64,000 nucleotides of DNA, taken from contig NZ_CP108101.1 in NCBI RefSeq assembly GCF_036195325.1, forward strand, positions 5,890,001 through 5,954,000, written 5' to 3'. This document shows positions 53,248-62,213 of the stretch, one piece after another. The notes beneath the pieces are model-generated. The model was given only the letters and a program-made list of their open reading frames with translations, was not told the DNA's origin and did not search any database. A program made the position numbers and the translations under genes. Every line of letters begins with the position of its first letter. Position 1 is the stretch's first letter. Source of the stretch: Streptomyces sp. NBC_00234. GTDB lineage: Bacteria; Actinomycetota; Actinomycetes; Streptomycetales; Streptomycetaceae.

Positions 53248-53481
53248 CTACTTCAGGTCGAACTCGCCGTCACGCGCGCCCAGTACGAAGGCGGTCCACT
53301 CGGCCTCCGTGTACCGCAGCACGGTCTCCGGGTCCAGCGAGGAGCGCATCGCCACGGCCCCGCCCGGCAGATGAGCGATCTCGACGCGCTCCTCGGCCTG
53401 CTCGGTGCCGGGCGCACCCAGCCATTCCACCCCCGAGATGTCCAGTGCGTACAGCTCGTCCTTCTCCTGCTGAGTGCCCAT
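53248..53481 (-). CDS. DUF397 family protein, BldB-like
   Basis: 77-aa acidic protein starting at ATG 53481 (GAGGAAGG upstream). The pattern VEWLGAPGTEQAEERVEIAH, GGAVAMRSSLDPETVLRYTE and EWTAFVLGARDGEFDLK matches DUF397, whose members in Streptomyces include developmental regulators; BldB, required for aerial growth in S. coelicolor, is encoded next to ESX genes. Whether this is the bldB orthologue I cannot prove: it is shorter than the 98-aa BldB I remember. DUF397 proteins often act with a helix-turn-helix partner, which is not adjacent here. Confidence 0.8.
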   Translation of the reverse strand: MGTQQEKDELYALDISGVEWLGAPGTEQAEERVEIAHLPGGAVAMRSSLDPETVLRYTEAEWTAFVLGARDGEFDLK

Positions 53482-53632
53482 CAGGCGCCCTTCCTCTCCC
53501 GCAATCCATGTACCTGGCCCGCACCCCGATTATCCCGGGTCCGCCCTGTCCACGGGGGCCGAAAGCGGCAAGCCCGTCCGGCCGCCGGAAGAACCGGCAA
53601 CCGGACGGGCCCGGGATACGTCCGCGGCGCCC

Positions 53633-56600
53633 TCAGCGCTGCTCGGGCAGCCGCCCGATCTGCACCAGCGGAGTCCCGCGCCTGCGGGAGGCGAAGTAGC
53701 CACGCCCCGGCGGCATCGCGTGACCGCGTACCGAGCCGATCAGGTCGCCCTCGGACGGGTCGCCGGAGAGCACCACGCCCTGCGCGCCCAGCTCCTTGAT
53801 GCGCTGCATGAACCCCTCGTACATCGACCGCGACGCCCCCGCGGAGTTCCGCGCGATGATGAAGCGGACGCCGGTATCCCGGGCGAACGGCAGGTACTCC
53901 GCCAGCGGGGCCAGCGGGTTGCCCGCGTTCGTCGCCACCAGGTCGTAGTCGTCGACGATGATGAAGATCTGCGGACCGCTCCACCAACTGCGGTCCCGCA
54001 GCTGCTGCGGAGTCACATCCGTCGGCGGCTGCCGGCGCGCGAACACCCCGGCCAGTGCCTCCATGTGCATCTGCATGGAGCTCGCCATCGGCGCGTACTC
54101 CAGCAGGTGGGACTCCGGCAGCGCGCCCAGCAGCGCCCGCCGGTAGTCCCCGACGACGAGCTTCGCCTCGTCGGGGGAGTACCGCTCCGCGATCTGCTTG
54201 GCGATCAGCCGCAGCAGGTTCGTCTTGCCGGACTCGCTCTCGCCGAAGATCAGGAAGAACGGGTCCGTCTCGAAGTCGACGAACACCGGCTCCAGCGCCG
54301 TCTCGTCGATACCGATCGCGATGCCCCGCTCCGGGAACTCGAAGCCCTTGGGCAGCTGGTCCGCGGCCAGCTTGCGCGGCAGCAGCCGTACGGCCGGCGC
54401 GGCGGGACCCGTCCAGTTCGCCCGCACCGTGGCGACGAAGGCGGCCGTGCCCTCGGAGAGGTCCGAGGCGTCGCTGACCGAGTCGATACGCGGCAGAGCG
54501 CCCATGAAGTGCAGCTTCTCCGGCACCTGCCCGCGGCCCGGCACCCCCGGCGGCACGTTCACCGCGACCTTGCGGTCGAACTCCGAGTCCATGACGTCGC
54601 CGAGCCGCAGTTCGAGCCGGCCCAGGATCTGGTCCTTCAGCGCCGCCCGGACCTCCATGTAACGGGCCGCGGTGATGACCACGTGGATGCCGTAACCGAG
54701 ACCGCGCGAGGCGATGTCCGTGACGGTCTGCTCCAGCATCTCGTACTCGGCCCGGAAGCCGCCCCAGCCGTCGATGACCAGGAACACGTCGCCCCACGCC
54801 TCGCCGGGCAGCTCGCCCTGGGCGCGCTTGCGCCGGTAGGTGGCGATGGAGTCGATGGAGTGCGCCCGGAAGAACTCCTCGCGCCGGTTGAGCACGCCCG
54901 CGACCTCGGCGACCGTACGACGCACCCGCTCCGGGTCCAGCCGCGAGGCCATCCCGCCGACGTGCGGCAGGTCCGCCAGCGAGACGAGCCCGCCGCCACC
55001 GAAGTCCAGCCCGTAGAACTGCACCTCGTGCGGGGTGTGCGTGAGCGCGAACGACGAGATCAGCGCCCGCATCATCGTGGACTTGCCGGACTGCGGACCG
55101 CCGACGACCATCATGTGGCCCGCCGCACCGGAGAAGTCCCGGTACAGCACCTCACGCCGCTGCTCGAAGGGCTTGTCGATCAGGCCCAGCGGGACCGTCA
55201 GACCGCCGGGCCGGGTGTACTCGGTCGCCGTGAACCCGCGGTCCGCGGTCGGCGCGAGACCCGGCAGCAGCTGGTCCAGCGTCGGCGCCCGGTCCAGCGG
55301 GGGCAGCCACACCTGGTGGGCCGGCACCCCCTGGCCCTCAAGGCGCCGCACGATCACGTCCAGCACCGTGTCGGCGAGCGCGTCCTCGTCCGCCTCCGAA
55401 CGGGCCGCGGCCAGCTGCGCCGGGTCCGGAGCCGCGTACACGACCGGCACCGGAACGGCACTGAACACCGCGGGCCGCCGCTCGACCGGCAGCTGCCCCA
55501 CCGAGAGATCGGGACCGCCCGTGCGGTACGCCCCCGACACGTACGCCGCCTTGAACCGCGTCATCTCGTCCGTACCGAACTTGAGATAGCCGGAACCCGG
55601 CACCGAGGGCAGGTGGTACGCGTCCGGCACACCCAGCGCCGTGCGCGACTCCGCAGCCGAGAAGGTCCGCAGACCGATCCGGTACGAGAGGTAGGTGTCC
55701 AGACCGCGCAGCTTGCCCTCCTCCAGGCGCTGCGAGGCCAGCAGCAGATGCACGCCCAGGGAGCGGCCGATCCGGCCGATCTGGATGAACATGTCGATGA
55801 AGTCGGGCTTGGCCGTGAGGAGTTCGGAGAACTCGTCGATGACCAGCACCAGCGAGGCCAGCGGCTCCAGCGCGGCACCCGCGGCGCGCGCCTTCTCGTA
55901 GTCGTGGATATTGGCGTAGTTGCCGGCCGAGCGCAGCAGCTCCTGCCGGCGCTGCAGCTCACCACGGATCGCGTCACCCATGCGGTCGACCAGCGTCAGG
56001 TCGTCCGAGAGGTTGGTGATCACCGCGGCCACGTGCGGCATGTGCGACATGCCGGCGAACGTCGCGCCGCCCTTGAAGTCGGCGAGTACGAAGTTGAGCG
56101 TCTCCGAGGAGTGCGTGACCGCGAGCCCCAGCACCAGGGTCCGCAGCAGCTCCGACTTGCCGGAGCCCGTCGCGCCGACACACAGCCCATGCGGGCCCAT
56201 GCCCTCCTGCGCGGCCTCCTTGAGGTCCAGCATCACCGGCTGGCCGTCCTCGCCGACACCGATCGGCACCCGGAGCCGCTCCGAGACCGACCGGGGACGC
56301 CAGGTGCGCGCCACGTCGACCGCGGCCGCGTCGCCCAGGTTGAGCAGATCCGTGAAGTCCAGGTTGGCGAGCAGCGGTTCGTCGTCGTCGCCCCCGCCCA
56401 TCATGAGCGGCGCCAGCTGCCGGGCCAGCGCCTCGGCGGCAGGCAGCGAGATCCCGTCCGGCACACCCTCGTACGCCAGTCCGGCACCGGACTCCAGCCG
56501 CAGCATCCCCGGCCGCACCACCACGGAGAGACCACCGCGCGGCTCGTCCAGCTCGCCCGGCACCACCTCGACGATGGTCACGCCCTGAAGGCCCTCGGCC

Positions 56601-57592
56601 GCCGCGAACAGCGAGTCCGGCGGCACCATCCCACCGTCCAGGACCACCACGATGTGCGGCTGGTCCAGCACCGGCTGGCTCTCCCGGCCGAACCGCGGCC
56701 GGCCCTCGAGACGGCTCGCGAGCAACAGCTCCAGCTCACCCAGATCGTCGCCGAACAGCCGCTTGGTACCGGCCCCGTCGACCTGCCCGCGCACCTGCGT
56801 GTGCGGCAGCCACTTCGTCCAGTCCCAGCGCGCCACGGCACCCGGCGCCGCCACCACGGCGACCACCAGGTCCTCGGGGGAGTGCAACGTCACCAACTGC
56901 GCCACCAGCGAGCGGGCGGTGGACTGCGCCGCCTCCGGCTGACCGGAGACCGTCACGTGGTAGAACGCCCGCATCGAGACGGCCATCGGCAGCCCGTCCA
57001 GGGACCCGTGCACGGCGAGGAACTGCTGCATCGCGCCCGCGCACATCGGCTCCAGCTCGTCCACCGGAGCGGTCTCGGGAGCGATCAGCGGAGTCGCCAG
57101 CTGCTGCGCGCCGAGCCCCACCCGCACATGGGCGAAGTCCTTGTCGCCCACGCGCCGTTCCCAGACCCGGCTGCCCTCGGCGACCACCGACCACAGCTGT
57201 TCGGGCGCGGGGTGCAGATACAGCTGTACGTCACGCTGCGCGCGGGCGGTCCTGCGGACCGTCCGACGGGTCTGCGCAAGGTATTTGAGGTAGTCGCGCC
57301 GCACATCCGCCATTTGCCCCTGCGTACCGCGACGGTGGCGGACCAGCTGGGCGACCACCATTCCGACGGTCGACACGAGCATCAGGACACCCATGATCCG
57401 CATGAACGGCGGTGCCTGCGGCGAGAAGAAGAACACCACCGAGGAACCCATGCCGAGCACCGGCAGGATCTGCATCAGCATGCCCTCCTGCTGCCCGCGC
57501 GGCAGTTCGGGAGGGGCCTCCAACGTCAACTCGTCCGCGGGTACTTCCGGCGGCAGAGACCGCGGAGGTCGTTTCACGACGATCTGGCTCAC
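53633..57592 (-). CDS. eccC: type VII secretion ATPase EccC
   Basis: 1,319-aa motor of the ESX system in a single chain (EccCa+EccCb). GTG 57592 gives the family N-terminus (SQIVVKRPPRSLPPEVPADE). Two transmembrane helices near residues 35-85 precede a linker and three FtsK/SpoIIIE ATPase domains: Walker A GATGSGKSELLRTL (~473), GGPQSGKSTMMRAL (~831) and GESESGKTNLLRLI (~1117). Walker B of domain 1 is LVLVIDEFSEL, with catalytic Glu; in domain 2 it is FLVIDGWGG and in domain 3 IIVDDYDLV, so only the first has a full catalytic set, as in other EccC proteins. Recognises YxxxD/E-bearing substrates. Divergent from eccD. Confidence 0.96.
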   Translation of the reverse strand: MSQIVVKRPPRSLPPEVPADELTLEAPPELPRGQQEGMLMQILPVLGMGSSVVFFFSPQAPPFMRIMGVLMLVSTVGMVVAQLVRHRRGTQGQMADVRRDYLKYLAQTRRTVRRTARAQRDVQLYLHPAPEQLWSVVAEGSRVWERRVGDKDFAHVRVGLGAQQLATPLIAPETAPVDELEPMCAGAMQQFLAVHGSLDGLPMAVSMRAFYHVTVSGQPEAAQSTARSLVAQLVTLHSPEDLVVAVVAAPGAVARWDWTKWLPHTQVRGQVDGAGTKRLFGDDLGELELLLASRLEGRPRFGRESQPVLDQPHIVVVLDGGMVPPDSLFAAAEGLQGVTIVEVVPGELDEPRGGLSVVVRPGMLRLESGAGLAYEGVPDGISLPAAEALARQLAPLMMGGGDDDEPLLANLDFTDLLNLGDAAAVDVARTWRPRSVSERLRVPIGVGEDGQPVMLDLKEAAQEGMGPHGLCVGATGSGKSELLRTLVLGLAVTHSSETLNFVLADFKGGATFAGMSHMPHVAAVITNLSDDLTLVDRMGDAIRGELQRRQELLRSAGNYANIHDYEKARAAGAALEPLASLVLVIDEFSELLTAKPDFIDMFIQIGRIGRSLGVHLLLASQRLEEGKLRGLDTYLSYRIGLRTFSAAESRTALGVPDAYHLPSVPGSGYLKFGTDEMTRFKAAYVSGAYRTGGPDLSVGQLPVERRPAVFSAVPVPVVYAAPDPAQLAAARSEADEDALADTVLDVIVRRLEGQGVPAHQVWLPPLDRAPTLDQLLPGLAPTADRGFTATEYTRPGGLTVPLGLIDKPFEQRREVLYRDFSGAAGHMMVVGGPQSGKSTMMRALISSFALTHTPHEVQFYGLDFGGGGLVSLADLPHVGGMASRLDPERVRRTVAEVAGVLNRREEFFRAHSIDSIATYRRKRAQGELPGEAWGDVFLVIDGWGGFRAEYEMLEQTVTDIASRGLGYGIHVVITAARYMEVRAALKDQILGRLELRLGDVMDSEFDRKVAVNVPPGVPGRGQVPEKLHFMGALPRIDSVSDASDLSEGTAAFVATVRANWTGPAAPAVRLLPRKLAADQLPKGFEFPERGIAIGIDETALEPVFVDFETDPFFLIFGESESGKTNLLRLIAKQIAERYSPDEAKLVVGDYRRALLGALPESHLLEYAPMASSMQMHMEALAGVFARRQPPTDVTPQQLRDRSWWSGPQIFIIVDDYDLVATNAGNPLAPLAEYLPFARDTGVRFIIARNSAGASRSMYEGFMQRIKELGAQGVVLSGDPSEGDLIGSVRGHAMPPGRGYFASRRRGTPLVQIGRLPEQR

Positions 57593-57776
57593 CGGAACAT
57601 CAATCCCTCAATACGGACGGGCGGAAGGCCGGTCTGGTCCGCACCGACGCCCCCGTGGCTGCGTTCGCGCGGACTTCCCTCCGCGCGACGGTGATCCTAC
57701 TTGCAGATCACCTGGCCCCCTCCCGGTAGGGTGGCGCGCGCACTGTGCGCAACCGCGAATCAGGGGGACCAGACAC

Positions 57777-59258
57777 GTGAGTACGACCGCAGCGACGGGT
57801 TTCTGCCGCGTCACTGTCGTGGCGCCCGACAGCCGGATCGACGTCGCCCTTCCGGAAGACATCGCCGTCGCCGACGTCTACCCGGAGATCCTGCGCCTCA
57901 CGGGCCAGACCCAGGCCGCCGGAACACCCACCGGCTTCCACCTCGTACGCCGCGACGGGACCGTCCTCGACGGCGCCCGCACGCTGGCGGCCCAGCAGGT
58001 ACTCGACGGCGAACTCCTCAGCCTGCGCCCGTTCGCGCAGTCGCTGCCGCCCGCCGTCTTCGACGACGTCTCGGACGCGGTCGCCTCGGCCGTCACCCGC
58101 GACCGCCACCTGTGGAGCGACGAACTGCTGCGCGGCGCCGGCCTGGTCGGCGGCGTACTCCTGCTCGTACTCATGGGCTTCGTGCTCTGGTTCGCGGACC
58201 CCCTGCGCCACGACATGCACAGCCTGCCCGGCATCATCGCCGGCTCCGCGGGCCTCCTGCTGACCGCCTTCGCCGGAGTACGCGCCCGGGTCTACGCGGA
58301 CCGTGCCACCGCCGTCGCCCTCGGCCTCGGCGCACTCCCGCTCGTCCTCATCGCCGGCTCCGGCATCATCGGCCCGGACGCCGGACAGGGACCCGGCCGC
58401 CTGCAGTTCCTGCTCGGCTGCGTCGCCGTGCTGGTCGCGTCGGTCGCCCTGGTCGCCCTGACACCGAGCGGGGACGCGCCGTTCGTCGCGGCCACCTTCC
58501 TCGCCACCGTCGGCACCCTCGCCACCTTCGTCGCGATCCTCACCGAGGCGTCCGCCACGCAGACCGCCGCCGTCTGCGCCCCGGTGGCCCTCGGCCTCGT
58601 CGCCTTCCTGCCCGGCCTCTCGGCCCGCTTCGCCCGGCTCCCCATCGGATACGCCTCCCCGCGCACCACGCCGGCCGGCTACGACGACACCTTCGCCGAC
58701 GCGAACAGCGGCCCCGAGGCGGACGGCGAACCCGTCGACGCCGAGCGCATCGCCGCCCAGGCCCGCCGCGGCCACGAGATGCTCCTCGGCCTCGTCGGCG
58801 GCTGCGCGGCCGTGGCCGTCGGATCGGCGGCCGTGCTCGGCTTCAGCGACAACATCTGGGGCCAGATCCTCGCCCTCGCGGCCGGCCTCGCGATGCTGCT
58901 GCGCGCCCGCCTCTTCCGCTACACCTCGCAGGTCGCCTGCGTCCTCGTCGCCGGAATCGGCGCGATCGCCCTGCTGGTCCTCGGCCTCTCCCTCAACCCG
59001 CCGACCGACCTGCTGTACGAGCTCGCGCGCTACGGAGACCGCGGCTCCCTCGACATCCGTACGATCTGGCTCTCCGCCGCGGTCGCGGGCGGTGCGGCCC
59101 TGCTCACCGCGATCGGCCTGATCATTCCGCGCAAGGGGCTCTCCCCCTTCTGGGGCCGTCTCCTCGACCTCACCGAGAGCGCCCTGCTCCTCTCCCTCGT
59201 CCCGCTCTGCCTGGCCGTCCTGGACATCTTCAGCCGGGCCCGCGCGATGACGAGCTAG
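57777..59258 (+). CDS. eccD: type VII secretion protein EccD
   Basis: 493-aa membrane channel component. GTG 57777 follows GGGGGA. The N-terminus is a ubiquitin-like domain (about 1-95, FCRVTVVAPDSRIDVALPED), then ~11 transmembrane helices (for example GAGLVGGVLLLVLMGFVLWF and LGFSDNIWGQILALAAGLAM). A cytoplasmic loop (TFADANSGPEADGEPVDAER) lies midway. Two EccD copies form the central cavity of the mycobacterial complex. Divergent from eccC across 184 bp; a short palindrome follows the stop. Confidence 0.93.
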   Translation: MSTTAATGFCRVTVVAPDSRIDVALPEDIAVADVYPEILRLTGQTQAAGTPTGFHLVRRDGTVLDGARTLAAQQVLDGELLSLRPFAQSLPPAVFDDVSDAVASAVTRDRHLWSDELLRGAGLVGGVLLLVLMGFVLWFADPLRHDMHSLPGIIAGSAGLLLTAFAGVRARVYADRATAVALGLGALPLVLIAGSGIIGPDAGQGPGRLQFLLGCVAVLVASVALVALTPSGDAPFVAATFLATVGTLATFVAILTEASATQTAAVCAPVALGLVAFLPGLSARFARLPIGYASPRTTPAGYDDTFADANSGPEADGEPVDAERIAAQARRGHEMLLGLVGGCAAVAVGSAAVLGFSDNIWGQILALAAGLAMLLRARLFRYTSQVACVLVAGIGAIALLVLGLSLNPPTDLLYELARYGDRGSLDIRTIWLSAAVAGGAALLTAIGLIIPRKGLSPFWGRLLDLTESALLLSLVPLCLAVLDIFSRARAMTS

Positions 59259-59265
59259 GTACTCG

Positions 59266-59281
59266 TCCGGAGCGCTCCGGA
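59266..59281 (+). terminator. 16-bp palindrome after eccD, possible terminator
   Basis: TCCGGAGCGCTCCGGA is a perfect palindrome 7 bp after the eccD stop. The usable stem is short (about 6 bp plus loop), so it may instead be a protein site in front of rpsO. Confidence 0.45.
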
Positions 59282-59437
59282 ACGGCTGGTACTCTGACTG
59301 GTGGCCGTTTGTGTACGCGTTCCCGGTTCGTTCTGGGGGCTGCGCTCATCGGACCTTCGCTCCCGAGTCACACAAGCTCCCCTGAGAACAAGACCAGGGG
59401 CACTCGTGGGCGCATCGAATACCTAGAGGAGTACCGC

Positions 59438-59728
59438 GTGCCGCTCGACGCCGTTACGAAGAAGCAGATCATGACCGAGTTCGCGCAGAAGGAGGGCGAC
59501 ACCGGTTCCCCCGAGGTCCAGGTTGCCATGCTCTCCCGCCGCATCTCGGACCTGACCGAGCACCTCAAGACGCACAAGCACGACCACCACTCCCGTCGTG
59601 GTCTGCTGATCCTGGTCGGCCAGCGTCGCCGCCTCCTGCAGTACCTTGCCAAGAAGGACATCCAGCGCTTCCGTGCGCTCGTCGACCGCCTCGGCATCCG
59701 CCGCGGTGCGGCCGGCGGCGCCAAGTAA
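59438..59728 (+). CDS. rpsO: 30S ribosomal protein S15
   Basis: 96-aa protein binding the 16S central domain, and in other bacteria repressing its own mRNA. GTG 59438 has AGAGGAG at 59425-59431. Conserved core: FAQKEGDTGSPEVQVAMLSR, LKTHKHDHHSRRGLLILVG and RRLLQYLAKKDIQRFRALVD. The ~180-nt leader between eccD and rpsO could hold autoregulatory structure; I do not identify it. Upstream of pnp, the usual rpsO-pnp arrangement. Confidence 0.97.
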   Translation: MPLDAVTKKQIMTEFAQKEGDTGSPEVQVAMLSRRISDLTEHLKTHKHDHHSRRGLLILVGQRRRLLQYLAKKDIQRFRALVDRLGIRRGAAGGAK

Positions 59729-59738
59729 GGACGCTGTG

Positions 59739-59777
59739 AGAGGGAGCGGTTCCCACTTCTAGGGGGCCGCTCCCTTT
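59739..59777 (+). terminator. rpsO terminator / rpsO-pnp intergenic hairpin
   Basis: AGGGAGCGG (59741-59749) pairs with CCGCTCCCT (59767-59775), followed by TT. The rpsO-pnp spacer of S. coelicolor is known to be processed by RNase III in this region; whether this hairpin or the second one around 59875-59900 is the target is not decided here. Confidence 0.7.
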
Positions 59778-59999
59778 GCTGTACGTGCGGGACCGGGGTC
59801 AAGCTCAGTAACCTGGACGTACAACACCAGAACGAGGAGGAGCGCCCTCCAGCCTCCGCCGGTCCTCGGTAGTGGCCCCCGGGACAACGCCCGGGTGCTT
59901 CGATCGAAGACCGGCCCGCACTCAAGGAGCGCTTCTCCGTACCGTCCCCCCGCCACACGGGCGGAAGGACGAAAGACGACGAGTATGGAGAAATCACTA

Positions 60000-62213
60000 G
60001 TGGAGAACGAGACCCACTACGCCGAGGCCGTTATCGACAACGGAACCTTCGGCACCCGCACCATCCGCTTCGAGACGGGCCGCCTCGCCAAGCAGGCCGC
60101 CGGCTCCGCCGTTGCGTACCTGGACGACGACACCATGGTGCTGTCGGCCACCACCGCCTCCAAGAGGCCCAAGGACAACCTCGACTTCTTCCCCCTCACG
60201 GTGGACGTCGAGGAGCGGCAGTACGCCGCCGGCAAGATCCCCGGCTCGTTCTTCCGCCGGGAGGGCCGCCCCTCCGAGGACGCGATCCTCACCTGCCGCC
60301 TGATCGACCGCCCGCTGCGCCCCTCCTTCAAGAAGGGCCTGCGCAACGAGATCCAGATCGTCGAGACGATCATGGCGCTCAACCCCGACCACCTGTACGA
60401 CGTGGTCGCGATCAACGCCGCCTCCGCTTCCACGATCCTGGCGGGCCTGCCCTTCTCCGGCCCGATCGGCGCCACCCGCGTCGCCCTGATCAAGGGCCAG
60501 TGGGTCGCGTTCCCGACGCACACCGAGCTCGAGGACGCCGTCTTCGACATGGTCGTCGCCGGTCGCGTCCTCGAGGACGGCGACGTCGCGATCATGATGG
60601 TCGAGGCCGAGGCCACCGAGAAGACCATCCAGCTCGTCCAGGACGGTGCCGAGGCCCCGACCGAGGAGATCGTCGCCGCCGGTCTGGAAGCCGCGAAGCC
60701 CTTCATCAAGGCGCTCTGCAAGGCCCAGTCCGACCTCGCCGCCAAGGCTGCCAAGCCCACCGGCGAGTTCCCGGTCTTCCTCGACTACCAGGACGACGTC
60801 CTGGAGGCGCTCAGCAAGGCCGTCAGCACCGAGCTCGCCAAGGCGCTCACCATCGCCGGCAAGCAGGAGCGCGAGGCGGAGCTGGACCGCATCAAGGAGA
60901 TCGCGGGCGAGAAGCTCCTCCCGGCCTTCGAGGGCCGCGAGAAGGAGATCTCCGGTGCCTACCGCGCGCTGACCAAGAAGCTGGTCCGCGAGCGCGTCAT
61001 CAAGGACAAGGTCCGCATCGACGGCCGCGGCGTCACGGACATCCGTACGCTGGCCGCCGAGGTCGAGGCCATCCCGCGCGTGCACGGCTCGGCGCTCTTC
61101 GAGCGTGGCGAGACCCAGATCCTGGGCGTCACCACCCTCAACATGCTCCGTATGGAGCAGCAGCTGGACACCCTTTCCCCGGTGACCCGCAAGCGCTACA
61201 TGCACAACTACAACTTCCCGCCGTACTCCGTCGGTGAGACCGGCCGCGTGGGCTCGCCCAAGCGCCGCGAGATCGGCCACGGTGCGCTCGCCGAGCGCGC
61301 CATCGTGCCGGTGCTGCCGTCGCGCGAGGAGTTCCCCTACGCGATCCGCCAGGTCTCCGAGGCGCTGGGCTCCAACGGCTCGACGTCCATGGGCTCGGTC
61401 TGCGCCTCGACCATGTCCCTGCTGAACGCCGGTGTGCCCCTCAAGGCCGCCGTCGCCGGTATCGCCATGGGCCTGATCTCGCAGGAGATCGACGGCAAGA
61501 CCCACTACGTCGCCCTCACCGACATCCTCGGTGCGGAGGACGCCTTCGGCGACATGGACTTCAAGGTCGCCGGTACGAAGACCTTCGTCACCGCGCTCCA
61601 GCTCGACACCAAGCTCGACGGCATCCCCGCCTCGGTCCTGGCCGCCGCGCTGAAGCAGGCCCGTGACGCGCGTCTGCACATCCTGGACGTCATGAACGAG
61701 GCCATCGACGTCCCGGACGAGATGTCCCCGAACGCCCCGCGGATCATCACCGTCAAGATCCCGGTGGACAAGATCGGTGAGGTCATCGGCCCCAAGGGCA
61801 AGATGATCAACCAGATCCAGGAGGACACCGGCGCCGACATCACGATCGAGGACGACGGCACCATCTACATCGGTGCCCAGCAGGGCTCGCAGGCCGAGGC
61901 CGCGCGCGCCACGATCAACGCGATCGCCAACCCGACCATGCCGGAGGTCGGCGAGCGTTACCTGGGTACGGTCGTCAAGACCACCACCTTCGGTGCCTTC
62001 GTCTCCCTCATGCCCGGCAAGGACGGCCTGCTGCACATCTCGCAGATCCGCAAGCTCGCCGGTGGCAAGCGCGTGGAGAACGTCGAGGACGTGCTCGCGG
62101 TCGGCTCCAAGGTCCAGGTCGAGATCGCGGAGATCGACTCCCGCGGCAAGCTCTCCCTGATCCCGGTCGTCGAGGGTGAAGAGGACGAGAAGAAGGACGA
62201 CGCTGCCAAGTGA
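60000..62213 (+). CDS. pnp: polyribonucleotide nucleotidyltransferase (PNPase)
   Basis: 737-aa phosphorolytic 3'-5' exoribonuclease and RNA polymerising enzyme. I choose GTG 60000 (N-terminus VENETHYAEAVIDNG, GGAGA 8 nt upstream), as in characterised Streptomyces enzymes, over ATG 59985. Two RNase PH domains (first with KIPGSFFRREGRPSEDAILT, second with FPPYSVGETGRVGSPKRREI and MGSVCASTMSLLNAGVPLKA), then KH (IGPKGKMINQIQEDTGADI) and S1 (GTVVKTTTFGAFVSLMPGKD). Its TGA overlaps the next start (GTGA). In Streptomyces it also supplies much of the poly(A)-like tailing. Confidence 0.97.
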   Translation: MENETHYAEAVIDNGTFGTRTIRFETGRLAKQAAGSAVAYLDDDTMVLSATTASKRPKDNLDFFPLTVDVEERQYAAGKIPGSFFRREGRPSEDAILTCRLIDRPLRPSFKKGLRNEIQIVETIMALNPDHLYDVVAINAASASTILAGLPFSGPIGATRVALIKGQWVAFPTHTELEDAVFDMVVAGRVLEDGDVAIMMVEAEATEKTIQLVQDGAEAPTEEIVAAGLEAAKPFIKALCKAQSDLAAKAAKPTGEFPVFLDYQDDVLEALSKAVSTELAKALTIAGKQEREAELDRIKEIAGEKLLPAFEGREKEISGAYRALTKKLVRERVIKDKVRIDGRGVTDIRTLAAEVEAIPRVHGSALFERGETQILGVTTLNMLRMEQQLDTLSPVTRKRYMHNYNFPPYSVGETGRVGSPKRREIGHGALAERAIVPVLPSREEFPYAIRQVSEALGSNGSTSMGSVCASTMSLLNAGVPLKAAVAGIAMGLISQEIDGKTHYVALTDILGAEDAFGDMDFKVAGTKTFVTALQLDTKLDGIPASVLAAALKQARDARLHILDVMNEAIDVPDEMSPNAPRIITVKIPVDKIGEVIGPKGKMINQIQEDTGADITIEDDGTIYIGAQQGSQAEAARATINAIANPTMPEVGERYLGTVVKTTTFGAFVSLMPGKDGLLHISQIRKLAGGKRVENVEDVLAVGSKVQVEIAEIDSRGKLSLIPVVEGEEDEKKDDAAK

